A stretch of 64,000 nucleotides of DNA from Gracilimonas sp046602855. GTDB taxonomy: Bacteria > Bacteroidota > Rhodothermia > Balneolales > Balneolaceae. Under the pieces are notes generated by a model. The model was not told the DNA's origin and did no database searches. It saw only the letters and a program-made list of their open reading frames with translations. The first letter of the stretch is position 1. Each line of letters begins with the position of its first letter. Where the stretch lies: positions 1 to 64,000 of the forward strand of contig NZ_JBKINJ010000002.1 of NCBI RefSeq assembly GCF_046602855.1, given 5' to 3'. A program made the position numbers and the translations under genes. Of the stretch, positions 1-9,000 are shown one piece after another.

Positions 1-58
1 GGCCTATCGTGCCTACGTTTACGTGGGGCTTATTCCGTTGAAAGGTCTCTTTTGCCAT
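1..58 (-). CDS. tuf: Elongation factor Tu, N-terminal fragment (runs off the window)
   Basis: Reading leftwards from an ATG at 58, the 19 codons present spell MAKETFQRNKPHVNVGTIG, the start of bacterial EF-Tu up to the residues just before the GHVDHGK P-loop. EF-Tu is the GTPase that delivers aminoacyl-tRNA to the ribosome. The rest lies beyond the left edge. It follows the four tRNA genes at 113-452 in the same direction, the tRNA-tuf arrangement common in bacteria (normally followed by tRNA-Trp, secE and nusG), so it is probably co-transcribed with them from the promoter at 471-499. Identification is from direct reading and is secure despite the short length. Confidence 0.95.
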   Translation of the reverse strand, partial: MAKETFQRNKPHVNVGTIG

Positions 59-112
59 GATTAAGCTAGTTTGTTAAGTATTGTTTTAAAATGTCCTAAA
101 ATTTATGCCCTG

Positions 113-184
<72 letters not shown>

Positions 185-191
185 GTGGTTG

Positions 192-264
192 AGCGAGCGA
201 CCGGAATCGAACCGGCAACATTCACCTTGGAAGGGTGACGCTCTACCAATTGAGCTACGCTCGC
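192..264 (-). tRNA. tRNA-Gly (anticodon TCC)
   Basis: Minus-strand cloverleaf with acceptor GCGAGCG/CGCTCGC, anticodon stem TCACC/GGTGA around loop CTTCCAA (anticodon TCC, reads GGA/GGG) and T-arm GGTTCGATTCC. No encoded CCA. Third of four tRNAs in the cluster, 7 nt upstream of tRNA-Thr(GGT). Confidence 0.95.
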
Positions 265-271
265 TTACACG

Positions 272-354
272 TGGGGGGAGCAGGATTCGAACCTGCGAAG
301 TCTTACGACAACAGATTTACAGTCTGCCCCAGTTGGCCGCTTTGGTATCCCCCC
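272..354 (-). tRNA. tRNA-Tyr (anticodon GTA)
   Basis: Minus-strand class II tRNA of about 83 nt with a long variable arm, as bacterial tRNA-Tyr has. Acceptor GGGGGGA/TCCCCCC, anticodon loop CTGTAAA between GCAGA and TCTGT (anticodon GTA), T-arm GCAGGTTCGAATCCTGC. Discriminator base A; CCA not encoded. Confidence 0.95.
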
Positions 355-379
355 AGGTCAATATGTCAAAATCGCTGTG

Positions 380-452
380 AGCCAGTGACCGGATTCGAAC
401 CGATGACCGACGGTTTACAAAACCGTTGCTCTACCAACTGAGCTACACTGGC
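380..452 (-). tRNA. tRNA-Thr (anticodon TGT)
   Basis: Minus-strand cloverleaf: acceptor GCCAGTG/CACTGGC, D-arm AGCTCAGTTGGTAGAGC, anticodon stem ACGGT/ACCGT around TTTGTAA (anticodon TGT, reads ACA/ACG), T-arm CGGTTCGAATCCG. It is the promoter-proximal tRNA of the Thr-Tyr-Gly-Thr-tuf cluster, starting about 18 nt downstream of the -10 element at 471-476. Confidence 0.95.
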
Positions 453-470
453 TTTTCGCGAAAGACTTAA

Positions 471-499
471 AAATTAAGCATGATTGAATTGATTGTCAA
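471..499 (-). promoter_or_regulatory. Promoter of the tRNA-tuf cluster
   Basis: On the minus strand TTGACA (499-494) is separated by exactly 17 nt from TAATTT (476-471), and the first tRNA begins 18 nt further on. The same -10 region also reads TAATTTTT, one base from the Bacteroidota -7 consensus TAnnTTTG, with TTG about 20 nt upstream, so it satisfies both promoter grammars. Position in front of a tRNA-tuf operon makes it credible. Confidence 0.7.
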
Positions 500-518
500 T
501 ACAGTTTGTCAAAAACTT

Positions 519-1166
519 TTAACTCTTGTCGTAGTCGCTTCTCTTCTTTTTATAGTAGAACTCAAAATAAACTTTAACAGAAACTACAACAACAATTAAT
601 AGTAAAATTATCTTGCCATAGTTGGATAAATAATCACCAATTATTTTCCAATTATCCCTGATAAACCACCCCATTCCTATTAGCAGAGCGTTCCAAAGCA
701 TGGAGCTCAATAAGGAATTAACTATCGTTCTTACCAAATGCAGGCGAGACATTCCCGCTGTAAGAGATATCACAGATCTGGTACCGGCTAAAAATCTATT
801 CGCAAGAATGACTCCCTGTCCCCACCTACCCATCCACTTCTTCCCTCTTTTAAAATACTTATAATCGATAAACCTGAGCAGCAAATGATCTTCTCTGTTC
901 TCCTCTATTTGAACTCCCCACTTATACCCAAGCCAATACATAGTCATAAAACCAAAAACAGATGCAATCACAGTAAAGCTCCAAAGAGGAACAATTGAAA
1001 TTACACTTTCCGCCGCCAGATAACCGCCAAATGCTACGATCACGTCACCCGGCATGGGTGGTATCAAATTTTCGATATAGGCAATCCCAAACAGGATCAA
1101 ATAAATGCCTGAAGGCGGAACCATACTGATCCACTCCACTACACTTTGTATGATCTGGTCTGCCAT
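519..1166 (-). CDS. DedA/VTT-family membrane protein
   Basis: 215-residue integral membrane protein of the DedA (SNARE-associated/VTT) family; members are linked to lipid scrambling or undecaprenyl-phosphate recycling and membrane homeostasis. Family marks are visible: the N-terminal re-entrant motif IENLIPPMPGD (31-41, with E32 and D41 at the usual acidic positions), the second motif NRFLAGTRS (123-131, Arg124 and Arg130) followed by TAGM, and a hydrophobic C-terminal segment (185-202) ending in a Lys/Arg-rich tail. Length is typical. It lies 6 nt after ispF on the same strand and is the last gene of queA-ispD-ispF-dedA. The exact substrate cannot be told from sequence. Confidence 0.9.
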   Translation of the reverse strand: MADQIIQSVVEWISMVPPSGIYLILFGIAYIENLIPPMPGDVIVAFGGYLAAESVISIVPLWSFTVIASVFGFMTMYWLGYKWGVQIEENREDHLLLRFIDYKYFKRGKKWMGRWGQGVILANRFLAGTRSVISLTAGMSRLHLVRTIVNSLLSSMLWNALLIGMGWFIRDNWKIIGDYLSNYGKIILLLIVVVVSVKVYFEFYYKKKRSDYDKS

Positions 1167-1172
1167 TCTTTA

Positions 1173-1655
1173 TTAATCTCTAATTAACAAGATTACACAT
1201 TGCGCAATCATTCCTTCTTCTCGACCAACAAAACCCATCTTTTCTGAAGTAGTCGCTTTCACTGAAATATCTTCAGGTGCCGAATCCAATATTTCAGAAA
1301 TCCTATGCCTCATACTTTTTATGTATGGATTGAGTTTTGGCCTTTCCGTGATCACCGTTGCATCCAGGTTCCCAACGGAGTATCCTTTCCCTGAAACCAT
1401 TTCATAACAATACCTCAGTAATTCACTGCTGTCTGCATTTTTGAATTCTGGGTCGTTATCAGGAAAATGAGATCCGATATCCCCCAAGGCCAAAGCTCCT
1501 AATAAAGCATCCGTGATTGCATGGAGTAGAACATCTGCATCTGAATGGCCATCAAGACCTTTCTCAAAGGGAATTTCGATCCCTCCCAGTATCAACTTCC
1601 TACCTGCTTCAAAACGATGAACATCATAACCATACCCGATCCGAATCTTATTCAT
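1173..1655 (-). CDS. ispF: 2-C-methyl-D-erythritol 2,4-cyclodiphosphate synthase
   Basis: 160 residues, the usual IspF size. Converts CDP-methylerythritol 2-phosphate to the cyclic diphosphate in the MEP route to isoprenoids. The metal site is complete: DVH (Asp11, His13) and SDADVLLHA with His45; the C-terminal TTSEKMGFVGREEG segment (135-148) is the cytidine-binding signature. The ATG at 1655 overlaps the end of ispD by 4 nt (ATGA), so the two are translationally coupled. Confidence 0.97.
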   Translation of the reverse strand: MNKIRIGYGYDVHRFEAGRKLILGGIEIPFEKGLDGHSDADVLLHAITDALLGALALGDIGSHFPDNDPEFKNADSSELLRYCYEMVSGKGYSVGNLDATVITERPKLNPYIKSMRHRISEILDSAPEDISVKATTSEKMGFVGREEGMIAQCVILLIRD

Positions 1656-2344
1656 GATGTTTCCTCTATTAGCTGTTCAGCTATTTTTAGATCGATGGGA
1701 TACGTGATCTTAAAATTATTAACTCCCCCCTCAATCACTCTTACTTTTATTCCGGTATTCTCGACCAGAGAACTGTCATCTGTCCCGGCAAATCCTGCTT
1801 TGATCGCTTTTTCATAAGCCTTGATCAAGACTTCAGTCTTAAAGACCTGAGGAGTTTGGATCTGCCAAAGAACAGAGCGATCCAGCGTTGACTCAACAAA
1901 AAACTCTGTATTGACTTTTTTTATGGTATCACTGACGGGTATCCCAAGAATAGCAGCGCCGGTTTCATTCGCAGACTTAATGCACTTCATGATTTTTTCA
2001 GGTTTAACAAAAGGCCTAACAGCGTCATGAACTGCAATTAGTTCAGCCTTCTCATCTACGTGCTTTAGCGCATTGTATATCGAATACTGCCTTTCACTGC
2101 CTCCTTCAACCACTGAAACTTGCAAAGCGGATCGTGAGTAGCCTGATACCAGTTTATTTACCAAGGGTATATATTGAGCGGAGGCAACTACAATTATCTG
2201 TCTTAACCCTTGAATGTTTATGAATTTGTCAATCGTGCGTTGCAAGATTGCCCTTCCCTTTATCTCTATAAATGGTTTGGGAATATCCCTCCCCATACGC
2301 ACACCCGACCCTGCTGCCGGTATTATTAGCGACAGCGTAGTCAT
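1652..2344 (-). CDS. ispD: 2-C-methyl-D-erythritol 4-phosphate cytidylyltransferase
   Basis: 230-residue nucleotidyltransferase of the MEP pathway, joining CTP to methylerythritol 4-phosphate. The N-terminus carries the diagnostic PAAGSGVRMGRDIPKPF (9-25) with the catalytic Arg and Lys23; AVHDAVRPFV holds the metal-binding Asp, and IQTPQVFK is the second substrate motif. The start codon directly abuts the queA stop (TAAATG) and its 3' end overlaps ispF by 4 nt. It is a separate ispD and ispF pair, not the fused IspDF of some proteobacteria. Confidence 0.97.
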   Translation of the reverse strand: MTTLSLIIPAAGSGVRMGRDIPKPFIEIKGRAILQRTIDKFINIQGLRQIIVVASAQYIPLVNKLVSGYSRSALQVSVVEGGSERQYSIYNALKHVDEKAELIAVHDAVRPFVKPEKIMKCIKSANETGAAILGIPVSDTIKKVNTEFFVESTLDRSVLWQIQTPQVFKTEVLIKAYEKAIKAGFAGTDDSSLVENTGIKVRVIEGGVNNFKITYPIDLKIAEQLIEETS

Positions 2345-3400
2345 TTACAGGATCAACATTGCGTCACCGAACGCAAACATCCGGTAATTTTCTTTTTTAG
2401 CCTCTTCATAAGCTTCCATCAGAAAGTCGTAACCAGCAAAAGCAGCTGCAAGCATCAATCGGGTAGATTCAGGCTGGTGAAAATTAATGATCAAACCTTC
2501 TGTAATCTTAAAGTTGTAAGGAGGATAAATGAATTTATCTGTCCACCCGGTTCCCGGCTTAGACATTCCGCTCGCCATTACACTCGTCTCAATAGTTCGT
2601 GTTGGACTAGAACCGATCGCAATTACACGATTTTTTTTCTTTTTGAGTGTTTCATTGATCTTGTCTGACGTTTCTTTAGAAATAAAGTAATTATCAGAAT
2701 CCATTCGGTGCTTGGTCAGATCTTCAACCTCAACATTTCTGAAGATTCCCCATCCGATATGAAGCGTAGTCGGCAGAAATTCTACCCCTTTATTTTTGAT
2801 CTTCTCTACCAATTCAGGAGTAAAATGCATTGCTGCAGCAGGAGCTGCGACAGCACCACGCTCTGTAGCAAATATAGTTTGATATCTTTCTTTGTCCGCC
2901 TCAACCGGCTCTCTTTCTATATAAGGAGGCAGTGGCATTTTGCCAAGCTCATCAAGCCTGTCATATAAGTCTTGATTTGGACCTTCGTATAAAAAACGAA
3001 TAGTTCTTCCGCGCGATGTGGTATTATCCACCACCTCTGCCATCAGTTCCTCGTCTTCATCGCCAAAGTACAGTTTATTACCGATACGTATTTTACGCGC
3101 CGGCTCAACCAATACATCCCAAAGCATATTCTCAGGCATCAGCTCCCTAAGAAGAAACACTTCGATATCCGCTTCGGTCTTTTCTTTCTTTCCCTCCAAC
3201 CTGGCCGGAAAGACCTTGGTGTTATTATACACCATTACATCACCTTCATTGATGTATTTATGGATTTCCGAAAATGTTGTGTGTTCAATTGTTTTTTCCT
3301 CTCTATTCAGAACCATCAGCCTTGCTGAATCTCTTTTCTCAAGGGGTTCTTCAGGAATATTAAAGTCGTCAGTCTCAAATTTAAAATCGGTGAGCTTCAT
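2345..3400 (-). CDS. queA: S-adenosylmethionine:tRNA ribosyltransferase-isomerase
   Basis: 351 residues. Transfers and isomerises the ribosyl group of SAM onto preQ1-modified tRNA to make epoxyqueuosine. It has the family start (ETDDFNIPEEPLEKRDSAR), the VMVYNNTKVFPARL motif, RGAVAAPAAAMHFT near residue 180 (canonical form has PTAGLHFT) and a C-terminal ESTRLMLAAAFAG block. The central motifs depart somewhat from the E. coli pattern, but all blocks are in order and length is normal. First gene of the leftward queA-ispD-ispF-dedA operon; its promoter should lie in the 171-nt gap to the divergent gene at 3572. No other queuosine genes are in the window. Confidence 0.95.
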   Translation of the reverse strand: MKLTDFKFETDDFNIPEEPLEKRDSARLMVLNREEKTIEHTTFSEIHKYINEGDVMVYNNTKVFPARLEGKKEKTEADIEVFLLRELMPENMLWDVLVEPARKIRIGNKLYFGDEDEELMAEVVDNTTSRGRTIRFLYEGPNQDLYDRLDELGKMPLPPYIEREPVEADKERYQTIFATERGAVAAPAAAMHFTPELVEKIKNKGVEFLPTTLHIGWGIFRNVEVEDLTKHRMDSDNYFISKETSDKINETLKKKKNRVIAIGSSPTRTIETSVMASGMSKPGTGWTDKFIYPPYNFKITEGLIINFHQPESTRLMLAAAFAGYDFLMEAYEEAKKENYRMFAFGDAMLIL

Positions 3401-3571
3401 CTAGATTTTTATCTGTTTTCGGTACTGTTGCAAAGTTGGATAAGATATGCTTTTTTTAGTGGGATTTCAATCTATCCGGTTTTATCGGGATGTTTATTAT
3501 TAGAACCCAATTCGTTATACTTAAACAAGAAAAGATTTGCTCTAACGTTGATCAATAAAATTGTGAGCACT

Positions 3572-4099
3572 ATGAAGAAATTATTTTTTGCGACTTTTAT
3601 TATAGGAGTACTATTAAGCACCCAGTTGTCAGCCCAATTGCGTCAGGATCTTTCAATGTCTTATGAATATTCGGGACCTATCATTAACTCTAATGCACCC
3701 ACTGTTCAGACATGGCTGAATGATTTTTTCCAAAACAAAGTATCCATGAGTCACTCGTACTCAATGAATTTTGGCTCAGTTGGGGGTAGCTATCAAAATG
3801 TGAATTCTTACACCAATACAGTTAATATTATGTTCTCAGATAACCTGACAGGGCGTGTGGATGTTTCATTTCTTCACTCTCCGTTTGGCGGATCTGACTT
3901 TGTGAATACCAATAATAATTTAAATGGAGAGATCCTTATCCGAAATGCTGAGCTGAATTATAAGATCAGCGATAACGCACACATAAGATTACAGTACCAA
4001 CAATTACCACAAGGGTATGGCTACTATAATAGCGGATATGGAATGTTTAACAGAGGTTTTGGCATGCATGGCTATGACCGTTATAACCCTTGGTACTAG
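3572..4099 (+). CDS. Secreted protein of unknown function with aromatic/glycine-rich C-terminus
   Basis: 175 residues from an ATG at 3572 that begins a clean signal peptide (MKKLFFATFIIGVLLS.., cleavage near SAQ, residue 22). The reading frame is open upstream to 3428, but that extension puts 48 poorly hydrophobic residues before the signal peptide, so 3572 is preferred. The mature part is rich in Ser, Asn and aromatic residues with alternating patterns suggesting beta-strands (MSMNFGS.., VNIMFSDNLTGRVDVSFLH), and the last 30 residues are Gly/Tyr/Phe-rich, ending in WY; a terminal aromatic residue is often seen in small outer-membrane barrels. No named family recognised. It ends 14 nt before the LytR_C gene and is probably its operon leader. 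Confidence 0.7.
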   Translation: MKKLFFATFIIGVLLSTQLSAQLRQDLSMSYEYSGPIINSNAPTVQTWLNDFFQNKVSMSHSYSMNFGSVGGSYQNVNSYTNTVNIMFSDNLTGRVDVSFLHSPFGGSDFVNTNNNLNGEILIRNAELNYKISDNAHIRLQYQQLPQGYGYYNSGYGMFNRGFGMHGYDRYNPWY

Positions 4100-4113
4100 T
4101 ACTGTTCTAATTA

Positions 4114-4578
4114 ATGGCAGAAACAGACGACAAGCAATCATCCGGTACCAACGAACTTTATCTTAATGCTGCAATAGGATTCTTGAGTGTCCTGTTGCTG
4201 GTGTTGGCTATTTCACTGTTTACCCGGATCATTTACCCTAGAATATTTAACGAGAGGTCTGAAACACAGGCTAAACTCATCAGTAATATCATTCAAATTG
4301 AAGTTTTGAATGGATGTGGAGTCCCCGGCATTGCTAACGCCTACACCGGATTATTACGCTCAAATGGTTTCGATGTAGTTGAAACTGGAAATTTTGAGAG
4401 CTTTGATCTGCAAGAAACCATTGTGATCTCACGAAGTGGGGTAATGGATAATGCCTATCGGGTAGCAAATGCATTGGGCATTTCAGAAGAAAATGTAATA
4501 AGAGAGTCATCTCCGGATTTCTATTTGGATGTAAGTGTTGTTATAGGCCACGATTACGAAAAATTAAATACAGACTAA
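4114..4578 (+). CDS. Membrane-anchored LytR C-terminal-domain protein
   Basis: 154 residues: a short polar start, one transmembrane helix (about 17-40) and a LytR_C domain (about 60-150) opening with IEVLNGCGVPGIANAYTGLL, the recognisable start of that domain. The catalytic LytR-CpsA-Psr phosphotransferase domain is absent, so this is a stand-alone LytR_C protein facing the periplasm; its function is not known. It sits 6 nt before rsfS. LytR_C proteins next to rsfS occur in other phyla too, which suggests an old gene neighbourhood (from memory). Confidence 0.8.
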   Translation: MAETDDKQSSGTNELYLNAAIGFLSVLLLVLAISLFTRIIYPRIFNERSETQAKLISNIIQIEVLNGCGVPGIANAYTGLLRSNGFDVVETGNFESFDLQETIVISRSGVMDNAYRVANALGISEENVIRESSPDFYLDVSVVIGHDYEKLNTD

Positions 4579-4584
4579 TTCCAT

Positions 4585-5001
4585 ATGACAGATATCAAGC
4601 AACAAAGTAAACAACAATTTGAAAACGCCTACTCTGACGAGGTTCCTGATTCACAGGAAATGGTGGAGGTAATTACAGAAGCTTTACTAAGCCGGAAGGG
4701 TAAAGACATTACCCTGCTGGACGTTTCTGAACTGACCACTCTGACCGATTATTTTGTAGTATGCCACGGTACATCAGATGTTCAAATCAAAGCTTTGGCT
4801 GATGCCGTTGAAGAAGATATGCTTGAAAAGATAGGTGAAAAAGCCTGGAAGAAAGAAGGCCTTCAGGGGCGCTCATGGGTTATATTGGATTTTGTCAATA
4901 TTGTGGTGCACATAATGAGTAAAGAGAAAAGAGATTTTTACGGCATTGAACGTATGTGGAACGATGCGAAGGTCACACATATTAAGAACGAAGATCAATA
5001 A
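4585..5001 (+). CDS. rsfS: Ribosomal silencing factor RsfS
   Basis: 138 residues. RsfS (Iojap family) binds ribosomal protein L14 and blocks subunit joining when cells starve. The family core is plain: DITLLDVSELTTLTDYFVVCHGTSDVQIKALADAVEE (about 41-77) and the C-terminal GRSWVILDFVNIVVHIMSKEKRDFYGIERMW. A 30-residue N-terminal extension precedes the core. It lies 6 nt after the LytR_C gene and 6 nt before the dehydrogenase, so the three are likely one transcript. Confidence 0.95.
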   Translation: MTDIKQQSKQQFENAYSDEVPDSQEMVEVITEALLSRKGKDITLLDVSELTTLTDYFVVCHGTSDVQIKALADAVEEDMLEKIGEKAWKKEGLQGRSWVILDFVNIVVHIMSKEKRDFYGIERMWNDAKVTHIKNEDQ

Positions 5002-5007
5002 TTATAT

Positions 5008-5991
5008 TTGAATAAGAAGAAACCAAAAATATTGATCACCGAACCCATTCCTGAAACAGTTATCAAACACTTACGGGAGTTTGGAGATGTTACAGTTGGT
5101 GAAAAAGGTTTATTTCAGTCTGAGGAAAACCTGTTAGAAGAGATAGAAAAATTTGACGCGTTGTTGTGCATGTTGTCAGTACCGGTTTCTGAAAGCGTGC
5201 TTAAAAAAGGCACGAACCTGAAGGTCGTTGCAAATTTTGCCGTGGGATATGATAATATTGATATTACGGCAGCTCATTCACTCGGAATAAAAGTTGCCAA
5301 CACTCCTGATGTACTTACTGAGGCATGCGGTGACTATGCCATGGGCCTATTACTTGCGCTTTCCAGAAAGCTTAAAGAGGCTGAAAAATATCTCAGAAAT
5401 GGAAATTTTGATGGGTGGGAACCTCTCGGCTTTTTGGGAATGGAACTTCGTGACAGAAACCTTGGGATTATCGGAATGGGAAGGATCGGCCAGGCTTTCG
5501 CTAATCGTGCAAAGGCGTTTGGGATGAATATTCTCTATCACAATCGCAGCCGGTTGGATCTCAACACAGAAAGTAGATTGGATGCCAAATATATTAAAGA
5601 CCCCATAAAGCTGGCAGAACAAAGTGATGTATTAAGTCTAAACTGTCCACTTACAGAAAGCACTTTTCATCTGGTTGATACTGACTTTCTCAAGCATATG
5701 CCAGAACATGCCTTGCTCATCAATATTTCACGCGGGGCAGTGATCGATGAAGCCGCCTTAGCAGAGGCTCTGCATGACAATGTCATCGCCGGTGCTGCTC
5801 TCGATGTCTTTGAAAAAGAACCGGGAGTTCACCCAAGACTATTGTCAGCTCCCAACACTATGTTACTTCCTCATATTGCCAGCGCTACACATCGCACGCG
5901 TGAAGACATTGGAATGCTAGCTGCAGAGGCCATCATTTCTGTTTTAAATGGCAAAGATGATAATGAGATCCCAAACTTGATTACACCTTAA
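5008..5991 (+). CDS. D-2-hydroxyacid dehydrogenase (glyoxylate/hydroxypyruvate reductase type)
   Basis: 327 residues, NAD(P)-dependent D-isomer 2-hydroxyacid dehydrogenase. The nucleotide-binding GMGRIG is at 156-161 and the catalytic triad is intact: Arg242 (NISRGAVID), Glu271 (EKEP) and His289 (LPHIASAT). The pattern ANFAVGYDNID and the length fit the glyoxylate/hydroxypyruvate reductase (GyaR) subgroup better than SerA, as there is no ACT domain. A TTG start at 5008 is used; no in-frame ATG is available before conserved residues. The substrate is inferred only at subgroup level. Confidence 0.9.
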   Translation: MNKKKPKILITEPIPETVIKHLREFGDVTVGEKGLFQSEENLLEEIEKFDALLCMLSVPVSESVLKKGTNLKVVANFAVGYDNIDITAAHSLGIKVANTPDVLTEACGDYAMGLLLALSRKLKEAEKYLRNGNFDGWEPLGFLGMELRDRNLGIIGMGRIGQAFANRAKAFGMNILYHNRSRLDLNTESRLDAKYIKDPIKLAEQSDVLSLNCPLTESTFHLVDTDFLKHMPEHALLINISRGAVIDEAALAEALHDNVIAGAALDVFEKEPGVHPRLLSAPNTMLLPHIASATHRTREDIGMLAAEAIISVLNGKDDNEIPNLITP

Positions 5992-6010
5992 TTTACGCTC
6001 ATATTATTTT

Positions 6011-9000
6011 ATGGGCATATCACGACTCACATATATTCCGGGGCGAAAAATAAAGATCCTCGCTTTTCTTCTGATCTTTACATCTATCGCATATGGCATA
6101 TTCGAACTCCGGGTCCGTCCAGATAATTTTACCGAACTTGAAGCCAGTTTAACCAAGCACTCTGTCAGTGAAGCTGTAAACAACTTCAACTCATACCAGC
6201 GCACTTTTAGATCCGAAAATCAACAACTGACGCAGAAACTGGTCAATTCACTAGGTACTTCTGAATTTCCGTTATTTTTTACTGAACTGGAAAAAGACCG
6301 GCAATTTTGGGGTTTATCTGTATTCCGGGATACCTCACTAATTGCATGGACTGAGTTTGGTATAGAAAAGTTCCCTGCTTTGATAGGTAACCTGCAGAAT
6401 TTCCCCCATATGCGTATTGGTAGAGATAACAATGTAACCTACCTGGAGTACATAAACAGGTTACCGATCGCGGAGCAGGATTCAATTGTCCGCTATTACC
6501 AGGTTAGCCGAAGTAAGATTCAGCAGTCGAACTTATTATCTATTGGAAACAGTACTGAGCTTGACCCATCAAAACTCTTTCAACCGGAAAACGACTATCC
6601 GGTGCGATTTAGTTTTTTTGAATCCCCTCCTGCAAATATCACCTTTAGCGAACCACTACATCTATCTGGCACAGATTCTGTTGGCTTAGCTTATACCCTA
6701 CCCTCAGACGGCCAAACATTTATCTCATCCCAAAAACAGCTTCACTTTCTTTATCGGGTAGGATTCTGGGCGGTCATCATGCTTTTTACGACCCTATTGC
6801 TGATCGCCATTTCTGAAAATTTGCGCTTTTGGAGCTCATTCTTCTTGAAGTTGCTTGCCGTACTCATTGCATGGGTATTTTTTGTAAACATAGTAGTTAA
6901 TACCGACTGGCTGGAATTACTTGGTTTGCAAACTGAGGTATCAAATGGAAACCTGCACCTCCTATTCACATATTGTCTGCACTCAATTTTTGTGCTTTTA
7001 CTAACAGTAGTTACTTTTAAAGCACTTGCTATCGGCTCAATTGAAATTCAGCTCTCTTCCTCATTCATTCAAATAGCCACGGGCATTTTTTCAGGCCTTT
7101 TGAGTTCTCTTCTTTTGTTTTTTATCTACAACGAAGCTTATCAGACCATCCTGAATACTGCTATTCCTGTACTTGATCTTGAGGTGCTGCCCGAACTCCC
7201 TACCCTTGTTTTTTATATATCTACCGGAATTCTATCTATCTCCTCCATCATTATGATCGGGTTGATTGGTTGGTTTGTGGTCAGGTTAGATGATAAAAAA
7301 ATGGTCTCAGTCTTGCTATCATTGGCAATAGGGTACGTTTCCGGAGCATATATCCTATTCTATTCCAACTTTTTCAGCTTACATATCAATGCACTCATCG
7401 TCATTTCCTGTTTTGTATTTGGAACAGTTCTCACATTTCTTTTCCAATCTTCTAAAGATCCCCTTCTATTATTAAAAACCTCTCAATTAAGGTTGTTTTT
7501 ACTTATCAGTTTTATAGCAGTCGGAGTCAGCTACATTGCCATTTACCGGGGTTACTCTGAAAGACTACAGGGCGAAATGGAAACGGCTGCGGAACAATTT
7601 ACTACTGAAGAAGCCACCGAAGCAGAACGAATTGCGCGCTCACTTTTGATAGATCTCCAACAACAACTGACCATACTTGATGCCGAAGACCTAAAATCAA
7701 ACAGACCATTGGTCGATAACATATTCCGACAGACAACTGAAAGACTGATTCAAGATGATTGGGAAACATTTTCTATTTCTGCTCAACTCATAAATAGCAC
7801 CGGTGAGATCATCAGTGATTATTCTTCGGACCTGAATTCACCGGCCTGGACCCGTGCTTTTAATATGTTTTCTCTCGTAATTCCTTTTGAAGCTGAACAA
7901 ATTCGATTTGAGAACCTAAGGCCCATTATCAGGGAAACTCCACTTAATGAAGTGGCCTCTTTATATTCTTCCTTCCGAAGAGCCTGGATACCTATTTATG
8001 ATATTGACAGCACAGAGACACGCATTGGATGGATCCTGTGCTCAGTCTATCGTGAGCGCCCTCAGTTTGAGAAACCATTGAGAGCTGTCATGGCCATGCA
8101 GAACAATGAACAATGGAGTTCATCAATCAGTGTCACAGAATATCTTAATGGCGTTAGCGCACGTAAGAATATTGTTGGACCTCCCCTCGATTTACCCGGT
8201 TATTTAAGCCTTCCTCAAGAACTCAGTGAAAAAGTACGACAGGAAAAAATAATTTACAGAGATCAGGTATTGGCAGGACAAACCATACAGGAATATTTCA
8301 TAGCTACCACAGATGAACAGATCATAAGGGCTGCCACTAAAAAAGCTGGTTTCAATAACCACTTCTTTTCGATCCTTAGGTTCTATTTTGTGGTTTTAGT
8401 GGGGGGCGCATTAATCCTCGGCATTGCTTACTGGAAAAGTGATATGATATTCATTTCACCGAATAAACGATTCAGGGATCGCCTGATCGATCGGTTTATA
8501 TTGGCCTCCCTGGCATGCTTACTGGCCCTTATCATTACAACCTACTATACAGTTAAGAATCAGAATCAAAATTCAGTCCAGAATGAGCTTCTGCAAAAGA
8601 TCGACAACCTTACAGAGGCCATTACCAATAGCGATCTGGATGATAACAATTCAGATATTCCGTTATATTCTCTCGCTTCTACCCTTGATGCGGATGCTTC
8701 TCTATACAGAAATCACGTTGTTGATATTTCAACGACCGGTCAGATCTACAATCAACATTTACTACCCAATCTATTGCCTTGGGATGTCTATTATTCTATT
8801 TATAACAGAGGAAACAGTCAGGTCACACGTCGACTAACACTTGGTAATCAGGAATTACTGATTGGCTATCAACCATGGCTTGATGAAAACGGTGAAATAG
8901 CCGGCGTGGTCTCTATCCCAACATTTCTGGAAGCCCCTGTATTCAACGAACAACTGTTGACAACCACAAGTTATTTGATCGGGCTATTCGTTCTTATTTT

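Noticed and set aside
3428..3571. Upstream start for the secreted protein at 3572
   Set aside because: The extra residues precede a complete signal peptide, which must be N-terminal.
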